64,000 nt of DNA, from contig JAKPGJ010000006.1 of the NCBI GenBank assembly GCA_029550965.1, positions 1 through 64,000 of the forward strand. The letters run 5' to 3'. This document shows, in pieces, positions 1 through 7,605 of the stretch. A program made the translations under genes and the position numbers. Every line of letters begins with the position of its first letter. The stretch's first letter is position 1. Source of the DNA: Bacillota bacterium. GTDB taxonomy: Bacteria; Bacillota; Clostridia; Oscillospirales; CAG-382. The notes beneath the pieces are model-generated. The model was not told the DNA's origin, made no database searches, and was given only the letters and a program-made list of their open reading frames with translations.

Positions 1-35
1 GAATTTTGGATGATTAGGGGTGTTTAGATTCGGGA

Positions 36-752
36 ATGGATTCAACTATACACACAATTAAGACATTGTCTGTGACAAGGGCAGAAACCGAGGAAGTAGA
101 AGCGGTAAAAGTAAAAATTCCGGAGATTACGCAGATTTTTGCGACTGAAAAGATTGAAAAGCTAAAACCGAAACCGGTTTACAGCATCATCAAGCGGTTT
201 TTGGACATTTTGTTATCTTTATGCGGGCTTATTGTTTTGTTCATACCCATGCTGATTATCGGCATCGCCGTGAAGATAGATTCCAAAGGGCCTGCAATTT
301 ACAAACAGAAACGGCTGGGTAAAAACGGAAAACCCTTTACAATGCGCAAATTCAGGTCCATGTATATCGACGCGGAAAAGAACGGACTTCAATGGGCAGA
401 AGTCAACGATCCGAGAGTAACGCGCGTCGGCAGATTCCTGCGCAATACGCACCTTGACGAGCTTCCGCAATTGTTCAACATTTTGGCGGGACAAATGAGC
501 TTCATCGGACCAAGACCGGAACGCGCCGAGTTTTATGAAGTGTTTGAGCAGTATATCGACGGATTCAGTCAAAGGCTGCTCGTCAAACCCGGGCTTACGG
601 GACTTGCGCAGGTAAACGGCGGCTACAACATCGGACCGGAAGAAAAAATCGTGTATGATATAGAATACATAAAGAAAAGGTCGTTAAAATTAGATATCCA
701 AATCCTCTTCAAGACAATCATCGTCGTATTCAAACGTCAGGATGTCCGGTAA
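36..752 (+). CDS. Sugar-phosphate transferase (initiating glycosyltransferase)
   Basis: Likely transfers a sugar-1-phosphate from a nucleotide sugar onto undecaprenyl phosphate at the inner face of the membrane, the first step in building a capsule or exopolysaccharide repeat unit. About 50 polar N-terminal residues precede one hydrophobic segment (residues ~53-77). The cytoplasmic catalytic domain follows, with the family motifs [17 protein letters not shown] and GPRPER. The length fits the short single-anchor (EpsL/WcaJ C-terminal type) form rather than the five-helix form. The start ATG has AGGGG about 14 bases upstream. Whatever lies before base 1 may be the rest of the polysaccharide cluster. 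It faces away from cheD and ends in its own terminator. The family call is firm; the sugar is unknown. Confidence 0.92.
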   Translation: MDSTIHTIKTLSVTRAETEEVEAVKVKIPEITQIFATEKIEKLKPKPVYSIIKRFLDILLSLCGLIVLFIPMLIIGIAVKIDSKGPAIYKQKRLGKNGKPFTMRKFRSMYIDAEKNGLQWAEVNDPRVTRVGRFLRNTHLDELPQLFNILAGQMSFIGPRPERAEFYEVFEQYIDGFSQRLLVKPGLTGLAQVNGGYNIGPEEKIVYDIEYIKKRSLKLDIQILFKTIIVVFKRQDVR

Positions 753-756
753 AAAC

Positions 757-788
757 GCTCTCTGTCAAAACCACAGAGAGCTTTTTTT
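757..788 (+). terminator. Intrinsic terminator of the sugar transferase gene
   Basis: A nine-base-pair stem (GCTCTCTGT / ACAGAGAGC) with a short loop is followed directly by seven T. It begins five bases after the stop codon. Confidence 0.9.
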
Positions 789-824
789 ATGCGCATTTTA
801 AAATTTAAAAACAGCAGATGCTCT

Positions 825-1298
825 TTACAGAATTTTATTACCTTTCAGAATGGATTTGATAACCACTTTCCCGTCGGCGGCCCAGCATTCCATCGTTCGT
901 CCGTAATTATCGCCGATATCGGCGGCGACCAGCGGGATGCCGAGTTTTTTGAGTTCTTCCATCACGGCGGCGGAGTTCTGCTCGCCGATGCGGATGGTGC
1001 TGCTGGCGAACATATGCGCCCCGCCCGCGATTTTCGCGGTCATGCGCTTGACGGAAGCGCCGCGCAGAACCATTTGGCGCACCAGTTCTTTAATGGCCGT
1101 ATCCGCATACTTATAGATGTTGTTGTCCGTCAGGCACATATGCTTGCTGGCAAGCAGAACGTGCGACAATCCGATCACTTTCGCGGTTTTATCGTAAATG
1201 CAGGTGCCAACACACGAGCCGAGCGCGTAGGTAATCAGCACGTCATCTCCTGATGCGACCTTGAGATCCGCGATTCCAACTACAATTAGATTCCCCAA
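825..1298 (-). CDS. cheD: CheD chemoreceptor glutamine deamidase
   Basis: CheD deamidates specific glutamines in methyl-accepting chemotaxis receptors and binds CheC in the adaptation loop. At 157 residues it is a full-length family member. The cysteine region YALGSCVG, a following LSH histidine, the KIAGGAHMF segment and the C-terminal IGEQN...GNYGRTM-type region (here DIGDNYGRTM) are all present, so it should be catalytically competent. It lies five bases downstream of cheC on the same strand, the usual partner arrangement. No receptors, cheA or flagellar genes are in the window, so the rest of the pathway must be elsewhere. Confidence 0.93.
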   Translation of the reverse strand: MGNLIVVGIADLKVASGDDVLITYALGSCVGTCIYDKTAKVIGLSHVLLASKHMCLTDNNIYKYADTAIKELVRQMVLRGASVKRMTAKIAGGAHMFASSTIRIGEQNSAAVMEELKKLGIPLVAADIGDNYGRTMECWAADGKVVIKSILKGNKIL

Positions 1299-1303
1299 TT
1301 TCC

Positions 1304-1915
1304 TTACGCTCCCAGACTCCTAAAAATAATATCAAGAGAATCCTCGTCGGGCAGCATGACCAGATGGCTGGTGATGCGCTCCTGACCGATGAAATCCTCT
1401 TTTATGATGAGCACCTTGTCCCCTCTCATGCCGAAAAGCGAAGCCGGATAGCTCATGATCGCGCCTGCCATGTCCACGCAGATATCGGGCGTGGATATGC
1501 TGATGTTCAGTCCCGTCAGCTGCGACATCGCGTTCAAATAGGTGCTTGACATAATGTTTCCTATCTCCATGAATACGGAACGGTCAAGCTCGCTCATTTC
1601 CGAAAGGCTGTCGATCTCTTTGCCGAGCAGGGTGCGCAGGACCACATTGAGGAACTTTTCCTCAAAAACAAGCATGATTATACCCTTGACGTCTTCGGAC
1701 ATGGTGAGCAGGATGGCGACAACCGGGTTTTCCGGTCCGCCAAGAAGCGATACGACTTCGTTGGCGTCGGCGATGGAAAGCTCGGGCACCGACATCGAAA
1801 CCCGGTCGGACAAAAGCTCCGCCAGCGCAGTCGCCGCGTTTCCTGCGCCTATGTTCCCAATTTCTTTCAGCACGTCAAGCTGAAAAGGGCTCAACTCATT
1901 TATGCTGGTGCTCAT
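1304..1915 (-). CDS. cheC: CheC chemotaxis phosphatase
   Basis: CheC removes the phosphate from CheY-P and is stimulated by CheD. Two copies of the family's catalytic motif are visible: EIGNIGAGNAATAL near the N-terminus and EIGNIMSSTYLNAM in the middle, so this is the two-site form. The ORF track starts ten residues upstream. I prefer the internal ATG (MSTSINEL) because GGGGGAT lies eight bases before it, giving 203 residues. cheC-cheD form a two-gene operon. A TATAAT-like -10 (CCGATATAAT on the minus strand) sits upstream, but no convincing -35 goes with it. Confidence 0.94.
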   Translation of the reverse strand: MSTSINELSPFQLDVLKEIGNIGAGNAATALAELLSDRVSMSVPELSIADANEVVSLLGGPENPVVAILLTMSEDVKGIIMLVFEEKFLNVVLRTLLGKEIDSLSEMSELDRSVFMEIGNIMSSTYLNAMSQLTGLNISISTPDICVDMAGAIMSYPASLFGMRGDKVLIIKEDFIGQERITSHLVMLPDEDSLDIIFRSLGA

Positions 1916-2187
1916 AAAATATCCCCCAGTAATAATAACAGGCATTAATTATATCGGATGAAAAAGAAAGAAGTGAAGGGCAAATGTGTATTATTTTTCG
2001 GCTATTTATAAACAGACCTTGAAAATACGAATATAAATGATAGAATTATCTGAATACTGCAATAATCATCTTCTGTTCGGAAAAGCCGAGAAAACATCGA
2101 AAACCGCGAAAGCGTTTTTAAAAAAATTTACGAATCGCATAAAGCCGCATTGATTCTTGCCTTGCAGTAAAATGACTTAATAAACGT
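1916..2187. other. Intergenic region upstream of cheC
   Basis: About 270 bases without a supported gene. The part near cheC carries its ribosome binding site and a possible -10 element on the minus strand. The remainder is AT-rich with short open frames only. I see no tRNA, repeat or structured RNA in it. Confidence 0.6.
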
Positions 2188-2226
2188 AAATTCCGCTCAA
2201 GGGTAGCCCTTAAGCGGAATTTTTTT
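2188..2226. terminator. Terminator hairpin after the GH20 gene
   Basis: A 16-base-pair stem (5' arm AAATTCCGCTCAAGGG) with a three-base loop and one wobble or mismatch. Seven T follow on the plus strand and ATTTACGTTT on the minus strand, so it may act in both directions. The nearest transcript ending here is the minus-strand GH20 operon. Confidence 0.7.
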
Positions 2227-2232
2227 ATCATG

Positions 2233-4110
2233 TTATATTTTGCAGGCCGAGATTAAATCCTGCCAGGTGCGGTAGCCGATGGTGTTGCCGTTCTCGTCGG
2301 ACGCAAACAGCAGTTTTTCGGTTGAGAGTTCGGGAATGTCGTCGACTTCCTTGTTCGCGAACTGATATAGTCTCATCTGCGCGGTTTCGAATCTGGATAT
2401 GAGCCCGCCGAGCCGGATGTCGATGATTTCAAAACCGTAAGGCTTGTTGGTGGCGTTCCACAGTCTGTACCAGATGCTCTTGAGTTCGCGCAAAGCGCTT
2501 ATGACATCCGCAACTTCGTCCGCAACCTTTTTCGCCTGCTCGTAGTCTTTCGCGCGGACGCATTCCGACGACCGCTTGTGCCAGCCGCATTTGATTTTGA
2601 GCGTCTTTGCGAGGCTTGTGTAGAACTCGAACAACAGTTTCAACTCGCCTTTGCTCTCCGCGGCGTACTTCGCGTATTTTTCTTCAAGCGAACCGTAATG
2701 CGCTGCCAAATCGTATTTCTTTACGTCCGCTTCGCACAGCGGCATAATCGGGTCCTGATAGAGCATATACTTCGCCAGGAAGTTTGAGCAGGAGCTCAAG
2801 GGCGGCATGCCGGGCGCCAGGTTGAACGCGGACAGGTCTAAGAAGCTGTTCGCGTCGCCGCCGGTGGTGACTTTGAATCGCTCGGCGACTTCTTCCGGAT
2901 TGTACGCGCCGGTGTAGTCGATTTCGGCATACATCTGCAGACCGTACAGGGTGGTCAGGAAGTTCGCTTCCGCGCCGTTGTCGCCCCATGCGGTGGCGAA
3001 AACCTCTTTGACGCCCATTTCTCTGCACTTTTTGAGCGCGGGAAGGGTTGTGGTCAGCGTGACGCGGTAGTCCGCCGCGGGTCCGGCCCATGTCCAGATG
3101 CCGCCGGCGAAGATGGTGTCCGCCTTGAAGCGCTGGTGCTGCGCGATCATGCCGGTAAGCACTTCATCGCTGGAGTTGTAGTAATCCCAGTAAACAAGGT
3201 CGATATCTTCGGGCGCGCTGTCCACAATGTCCTGCGTTACCGGATGCTGGAGATCGTAGTAGGAGTGAGAGGGCGAAACGACCCTGAAATACATGTCGCT
3301 CCACATCATCGCCTTCAAGCCGAGCTTTTTGAGAATCTCGTGTACCCGCTTGAGGTGGTACTTCATAATCTCGGAGGAAGGAACGTATCCGTTCTTTCTG
3401 AGATAGTTGCCCAGACCGAGGTCCATCGCTTCGTCCATGCCGATGTGAACGCGTTTGGTGCGGTAGGGAGCCGTCGCGGCTTTGAGAATATTCTCGATAA
3501 ACTCATAGGTGGAATCCGCGCCGACCAGCAGAACCTCATCGGTGTCTTTTAAATACCACATCTTCGGCCAGTGTGTCGCTCTGTTGAGGTGCGCGAGCGT
3601 CTGAATACAGGGTACAAGCTCGATTCCGAACATGTTCGCATAATCGTCCGCTTCCCGGATTTCGTCGAAGGTGTATCTGCCCCGCATGTAGCCGAAGTAG
3701 GGATACTCGGGCACTTCGTACGTATCCTCGGTGTACATCATGCCGAGGTTTAAACCCATCAAAGCCATCTTGCGGAAGAAAAACTTGAGCGTATCGACGG
3801 TCAGGACCGCGTTTCTGGAGCAGTCGAACATGACGCCGTTCTTCCGAAAACCGGGCTCTTCTTTGATTTCGAAGCAGGTCGAACCCTTGTTGAGGTTCAG
3901 CGTCAGCAGCGACAGCGCTCTGAAGAAATGCACCGGTTCGGCGTACTCGATCTGCGCGCTGTTGTCTTTTAGGGAAACCTTCAGGCAGGCGCCTTTTTTA
4001 ACAGCGACAGGCAGTCCGCTGTCGGCGTTTTCAAGTCCGAGATCGGCTTTGATCTCTTCAAAACCGGCCATTAAGCCTTCGATATCGCCAGATAATGTAA
4101 TTTTTCGCAT
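2233..4110 (-). CDS. GH20 beta-N-acetylhexosaminidase (GcnA-like)
   Basis: Predicted to remove terminal beta-linked N-acetylglucosamine or N-acetylgalactosamine by substrate-assisted catalysis. An N-terminal alpha/beta domain (~1-85) is followed by a GH20 TIM barrel that begins near GVMFDCSRN. The catalytic Asp-Glu pair sits in VHIGMDEAMD (D226-E227). A C-terminal helical region of about 170 residues completes the 625 aa. There is no signal peptide, so it probably works in the cytoplasm on imported or recycled amino-sugar oligosaccharides, as proposed for GcnA-like enzymes. The ATG is preceded by GAGAGGAATCGGAT. It is the last gene of a four-gene minus-strand run, 18 bases after the dockerin gene. 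The exact substrate is unknown. Confidence 0.88.
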   Translation of the reverse strand: MRKITLSGDIEGLMAGFEEIKADLGLENADSGLPVAVKKGACLKVSLKDNSAQIEYAEPVHFFRALSLLTLNLNKGSTCFEIKEEPGFRKNGVMFDCSRNAVLTVDTLKFFFRKMALMGLNLGMMYTEDTYEVPEYPYFGYMRGRYTFDEIREADDYANMFGIELVPCIQTLAHLNRATHWPKMWYLKDTDEVLLVGADSTYEFIENILKAATAPYRTKRVHIGMDEAMDLGLGNYLRKNGYVPSSEIMKYHLKRVHEILKKLGLKAMMWSDMYFRVVSPSHSYYDLQHPVTQDIVDSAPEDIDLVYWDYYNSSDEVLTGMIAQHQRFKADTIFAGGIWTWAGPAADYRVTLTTTLPALKKCREMGVKEVFATAWGDNGAEANFLTTLYGLQMYAEIDYTGAYNPEEVAERFKVTTGGDANSFLDLSAFNLAPGMPPLSSCSNFLAKYMLYQDPIMPLCEADVKKYDLAAHYGSLEEKYAKYAAESKGELKLLFEFYTSLAKTLKIKCGWHKRSSECVRAKDYEQAKKVADEVADVISALRELKSIWYRLWNATNKPYGFEIIDIRLGGLISRFETAQMRLYQFANKEVDDIPELSTEKLLFASDENGNTIGYRTWQDLISACKI

Positions 4111-4128
4111 ATCCGATTCCTCTCGTTT

Positions 4129-5100
4129 TTATTGATATAGATTGTAATTTCCAAGTATATGGCGTTTTAACAGCAAAACGGTCAGCGAAGATATTTCGTC
4201 CTCGTCCCCGATATATCCCGCCTGCAGCTGCGCTTCGTTCAGTTCGGCGTTGCCGAGTATATACCGTTTAATGAGCAGGCAGTCGATGGACGAAACGCTT
4301 CCGTCGCCGTCAAGGTCGCCCTTGACGACCACCGTCACGCTGTCCAGCAGCGTATCTCCGCTGAAAAGGCAGATTCTCATGCCGGTACCGCAAAAAGGTT
4401 CCGAATAGGGGTTCCCCTCCGCGTCAAGGTATGTAAGTCCGAAGTTGATAAAATGCTCCTGCAGCTCGGAAACCGGGGCCTCTTCCCGAATGCCGGTGAG
4501 AAAAGCAGCATCGCCGGTCGCATGCAGCGTCAAAGAACTTGTCGGTTTCAGCAGTATTTTATCGCTCAAAACCACCGCGAATTTCTTCTCGGCTCCGCTT
4601 CCGGACAAAAGATTTAAGTTTTTGTCAACGCCGATCACGCCGCTGTCCGCGACGGCGACCGCCGTTTCGCCCTCGGTTTTCGCGGTAAAGGGAATCTCGA
4701 TCAGCAAATCGTCAACCGTTTGAACCAGCGCGTCATCGTCCTCCGCGCCGTCGGGCGCTGAAAAACGCAGGATGTAGCAGGCGCTGCTCTCGTCGTAGCG
4801 GCAGATTTGCTCCCAGCCGTTCTGCGGCGATTTTTTTAAAAAAGCGTTCATCTCGTCGTTTTGGTTTTCCGTAATCACAGGCTCAAGAAACGCTTTGTCA
4901 AAGTTAAGCGTAAACTCGACGCCGGAAAGCGGAACGGCAAGGTCTGCGAGTTTTATCTGAACGGTTGCTGTGCCGTTTAAATAAACCGGTTCGTTCAGGG
5001 CGATTTCAAACGAAAAAGCCGGATCTTGCGCCGAAACGGGAATCGGCAGCCCGAAGCAAACGAGAAAACACAGCAAAAAAGCGGCAACTTTTTGTTTCAT
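4129..5100 (-). CDS. Secreted cohesin-like/dockerin protein
   Basis: A signal peptide (~1-24, ending PVSA-QD) leads into a beta-rich domain resembling a cohesin or cohesin-like carbohydrate-binding fold: NGTATVQIKLADL, then SGVEFTLNFD, then a late LLIEIPFTAK strand. The C-terminus is a dockerin type I module. The first calcium loop is canonical (DLDGDGSVSSID) and is followed by LLIKRYILG. The second copy keeps LLLKRHILG but its loop (GDEDEISS) is degenerate. It may be a small scaffold-type or surface-associated protein. No partner cohesin or cellulosome enzyme is in the window. Two ATGs are possible; the second (5100) is chosen because GGACGG lies six bases before it, while the first directly abuts GGACGG. 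It overlaps or abuts rsmI, so it is co-transcribed. Confidence 0.8.
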   Translation of the reverse strand: MKQKVAAFLLCFLVCFGLPIPVSAQDPAFSFEIALNEPVYLNGTATVQIKLADLAVPLSGVEFTLNFDKAFLEPVITENQNDEMNAFLKKSPQNGWEQICRYDESSACYILRFSAPDGAEDDDALVQTVDDLLIEIPFTAKTEGETAVAVADSGVIGVDKNLNLLSGSGAEKKFAVVLSDKILLKPTSSLTLHATGDAAFLTGIREEAPVSELQEHFINFGLTYLDAEGNPYSEPFCGTGMRICLFSGDTLLDSVTVVVKGDLDGDGSVSSIDCLLIKRYILGNAELNEAQLQAGYIGDEDEISSLTVLLLKRHILGNYNLYQ

Positions 5101-5102
5101 AA

Positions 5103-5978
5103 TCATCCGTCCGTTTCGATGTTCATTTCGGAAGCAATTTTATAAATTTCGCCCTTGGGTCTGCCCCGGTCGCGCGCGACCGCCTTGCACGCCTCCATTT
5201 TGGTCATGCCTAACTTTAAATAGCGGAGGATATGCTCCTCGACCGTAAGCTGTTTCCAGTCGGCGTCGGCGTCTTCCGAAGCGCCCGCCACAATCAGCAC
5301 AAACTCTCCCTTTTTCACTGCGGGGTCCGCCGCCGCAAGCAAAGCGGGGAGTTCGCCAAGGGTTGTATAAAAATATTTTTCGTTTCGCTTTGTCAGTTCT
5401 TTGGCGAGCACGCACTTTCTGTTTCCGAGCGCGCCGGAAAGCTCCGCGATCGCTCTATCCAGGTCGTGCGGCGCGATATAGTAAATCAGCGTGCGCTTCT
5501 CATACTTTATGCTCTCCAGGTATTCTCTGCGCTCGGAAGCATTCTCGGGCAGAAAGCCCTCGAAACAGAACCGCCGGGACGGTATGCCTGAACCGGCAAG
5601 CGCGGTAACGGCGGCGCAGGCGCCCGGCAGGGAGATTACCTTGATGCCGTTTTCGGCGCACAGAGCGACCAGCTCCGCGCCCGGGTCGCTGACCGCCGGC
5701 GTTCCGGCGTCGGTAACCAGCGCGCAGGTCTCGCCGTTTTTGAGCCGCCCGCAGATTTTCTTGCCTTCGGAAATTTTATTGTGCTCGTGATAGCTGACCA
5801 TCGGCTTTTTGATGCCGAGCAGCATCAGCAGTTTCCCGCTGACGCGGGTGTCCTCCGCAGCGATAAAGTCGCAGTTCTCGAGCGTCTCCCTGGCGCGCAG
5901 GGTGATGTCCGACAGGTTTCCGATCGGAGTGGGAACGACGTATAAAACGCCTTTTTCAAGTTCGTTGTTGGAAGGCAT
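5103..5978 (-). CDS. rsmI: 16S rRNA (cytidine1402-2'-O)-methyltransferase
   Basis: RsmI methylates the ribose 2'-OH of C1402 in 16S rRNA using SAM, tuning decoding at the P site. The protein opens with LYVVPTPIGNLSDITLRA and continues with AEDTR and the tetrapyrrole-methylase-type SAM pocket (TDAGTPAVSDPG, then SLPGACAAVTALAGSG). At 291 aa it has the usual length, and the C-terminal region (MTKMEACKAVARDRGRPKGEIY) is typical. It lies two bases after the radical SAM gene and overlaps the start of the dockerin gene. Confidence 0.96.
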   Translation of the reverse strand: MPSNNELEKGVLYVVPTPIGNLSDITLRARETLENCDFIAAEDTRVSGKLLMLLGIKKPMVSYHEHNKISEGKKICGRLKNGETCALVTDAGTPAVSDPGAELVALCAENGIKVISLPGACAAVTALAGSGIPSRRFCFEGFLPENASERREYLESIKYEKRTLIYYIAPHDLDRAIAELSGALGNRKCVLAKELTKRNEKYFYTTLGELPALLAAADPAVKKGEFVLIVAGASEDADADWKQLTVEEHILRYLKLGMTKMEACKAVARDRGRPKGEIYKIASEMNIETDG

Positions 5979-5980
5979 AC

Positions 5981-7528
5981 CTACTTCTTTGCTCTCTTTT
6001 TATGCTTCAGTACGCGCAGCTTGATATACAGCTTAGGCAGTCTGTCGATCAGGAAGTCTTTTAGTTTATTGCGCGCTTTCGCGTAAATGTCGTGCACTTT
6101 CACATAGAATTTATACGGAACATGTTTGCCGGTCACGCGGTGGTCCAGCCATTTCTCGTAAGGCTTGCCGAGCCAGGACGGCAAAGCGTACGCCAGCTTG
6201 TACCGTCTTACGAAGTGACCGAAATAGGCTTCGATAAACAGAACCTGTTCCTCCGGGAACTGCTCCTGCTTGAGCGGAACGCGGCAGCCCGGCGGGATGA
6301 CGTCCGGCAAAAAGCCCGCTTTTTTGGCGATGTCATACAGCGCGGTGCCGGGATAGGGGTAGAAAATATTCGGGATATAGCGGTCGCTCTTCATGCGGGC
6401 GTTCAGCTTGATGGTTTTGAGTGCTTTGTGAATATCCTCGTAGGGAAGCCCGATGATGTTGTAGGTTAGCTGGTCGATTCCGTACTTATGGAACCACTTG
6501 CTGCAGTTGATGACCATTTCGTCGGTCATGTAGCGTTTTAAGTATTTAAAGCGGATCTCCTGGTCGCCGCTCTCAAGCCCCATGTCAATGGTATAACAGC
6601 CCGCTTCCTTCATCCTTCTGACCGTGTCCTCGGTCAGAATGTCAAAGCGCACGTTGCAGGTGAAGGGCAGGTGTATTTCCTTTTTATACAGTTCGATAAA
6701 CTTGTCGAACCAGTCGGGGAACATATTGAAGATGGCGTCCCGGAAGTTGATGAACTTGATGTTCGGATACTTCGACAAAAGCGTCTTGAGATACAGAATC
6801 GCGTTCTCCGGGCTGCGGAAGCGCGCATAAATCTTTTTGTTGGGGTAAACGTTGCGGAACTGCGAGTTGCCGCAGTAGGTGCAGTTGTAAAAGCAGCCGC
6901 GGCTCATCATGACGATCGCGGTGTCCACCTTGACGCTGTCGAGGTTTTTATAGTCGAACAGGTCAAAATCCGGGATAGGCAGTCTGTCGAGGTCCGCGAA
7001 AAGCGGGCGGACCGGGTTTTTTATAAAACTGCCGTCCTCGTTCTTAAACCAAAGGCTCTCTACATTCCAATAATCCTCGCCCGCGCTCATCTTGTCGCAC
7101 AGCTCCAGCTGGGCGTATTCGCCGTCGCCGATGCAGACCGCGTCCACGCCGTCGACCGCCAACACCTCGCCGGGAACCAGCGTGCAGTGGTAGCCGCCGC
7201 AGATGATGAACACATCCGGGTAAACTTCCTTAGTCCATTTGATGTATGTTTTCACGTCGGGGAAGGCGGTGGTTCTGACCGAAAAGCCGATGATGTCGAA
7301 CTCACCCTTTTCCCTTAGTTTTTGCTTGTACTCTTCCTCGTCGTGCAGATAAAGCAGGTGCAGAAGGGATACGCTGTGGCCGCTCTGCTTGAGCACCGCG
7401 GAGATGGAGGCAAGTCCCTCGCTGTAGCTGCCGCCGGTTGTTTTTCCCTTCATATCTCTGTCCGTGTAATCGGGGTAAACAAGCAGCACCCTTGCTTTTC
7501 TGCCGCCTAAATTGACTAAACCTTTAAT
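5981..7528 (-). CDS. B12-binding-domain radical SAM protein
   Basis: An N-terminal Rossmann-like domain of the cobalamin-binding type (~1-160, DIIGFSVRTT and IICGGYHCTL) precedes a radical SAM core with the 4Fe-4S motif CFYNCTYC. It should generate a 5'-deoxyadenosyl radical; the reaction and substrate are unknown. The track begins at a GTG (7489) with no spaced Shine-Dalgarno. The frame stays open upstream to an ATT at 7528 with GAAAGAGGG eight bases before it. That start gives a natural N-terminus (IKGLVNLGGRKARVLLVYPD), so I set it there; GTG 7489 is the alternative. It is the first gene of the run with rsmI, the dockerin protein and GH20. Confidence 0.85.
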   Translation of the reverse strand: MKGLVNLGGRKARVLLVYPDYTDRDMKGKTTGGSYSEGLASISAVLKQSGHSVSLLHLLYLHDEEEYKQKLREKGEFDIIGFSVRTTAFPDVKTYIKWTKEVYPDVFIICGGYHCTLVPGEVLAVDGVDAVCIGDGEYAQLELCDKMSAGEDYWNVESLWFKNEDGSFIKNPVRPLFADLDRLPIPDFDLFDYKNLDSVKVDTAIVMMSRGCFYNCTYCGNSQFRNVYPNKKIYARFRSPENAILYLKTLLSKYPNIKFINFRDAIFNMFPDWFDKFIELYKKEIHLPFTCNVRFDILTEDTVRRMKEAGCYTIDMGLESGDQEIRFKYLKRYMTDEMVINCSKWFHKYGIDQLTYNIIGLPYEDIHKALKTIKLNARMKSDRYIPNIFYPYPGTALYDIAKKAGFLPDVIPPGCRVPLKQEQFPEEQVLFIEAYFGHFVRRYKLAYALPSWLGKPYEKWLDHRVTGKHVPYKFYVKVHDIYAKARNKLKDFLIDRLPKLYIKLRVLKHKKRAKK

Positions 7529-7605
7529 TCTGATGACCCTCTTTCAATAATGTGTGTATATTCGCAGGCAAGCGGGCTTGCCTGTAAAATATTCTGCTAA
7601 AAACG

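Noticed and set aside
1921-1975. Possible sigma-D (flagellar) promoter upstream of cheC, because the minus strand contains CCGATAT
   Set aside because: No TAAA-type -35 is found 13-15 bases before it. The CCGATATAAT string could equally be a sigma-A -10. Left unassigned.
7565-7584. Hairpin CAGGCAAG/CTTGCCTG after polA
   Set aside because: The stem is good but no T run follows on either strand, so it is not called a terminator.
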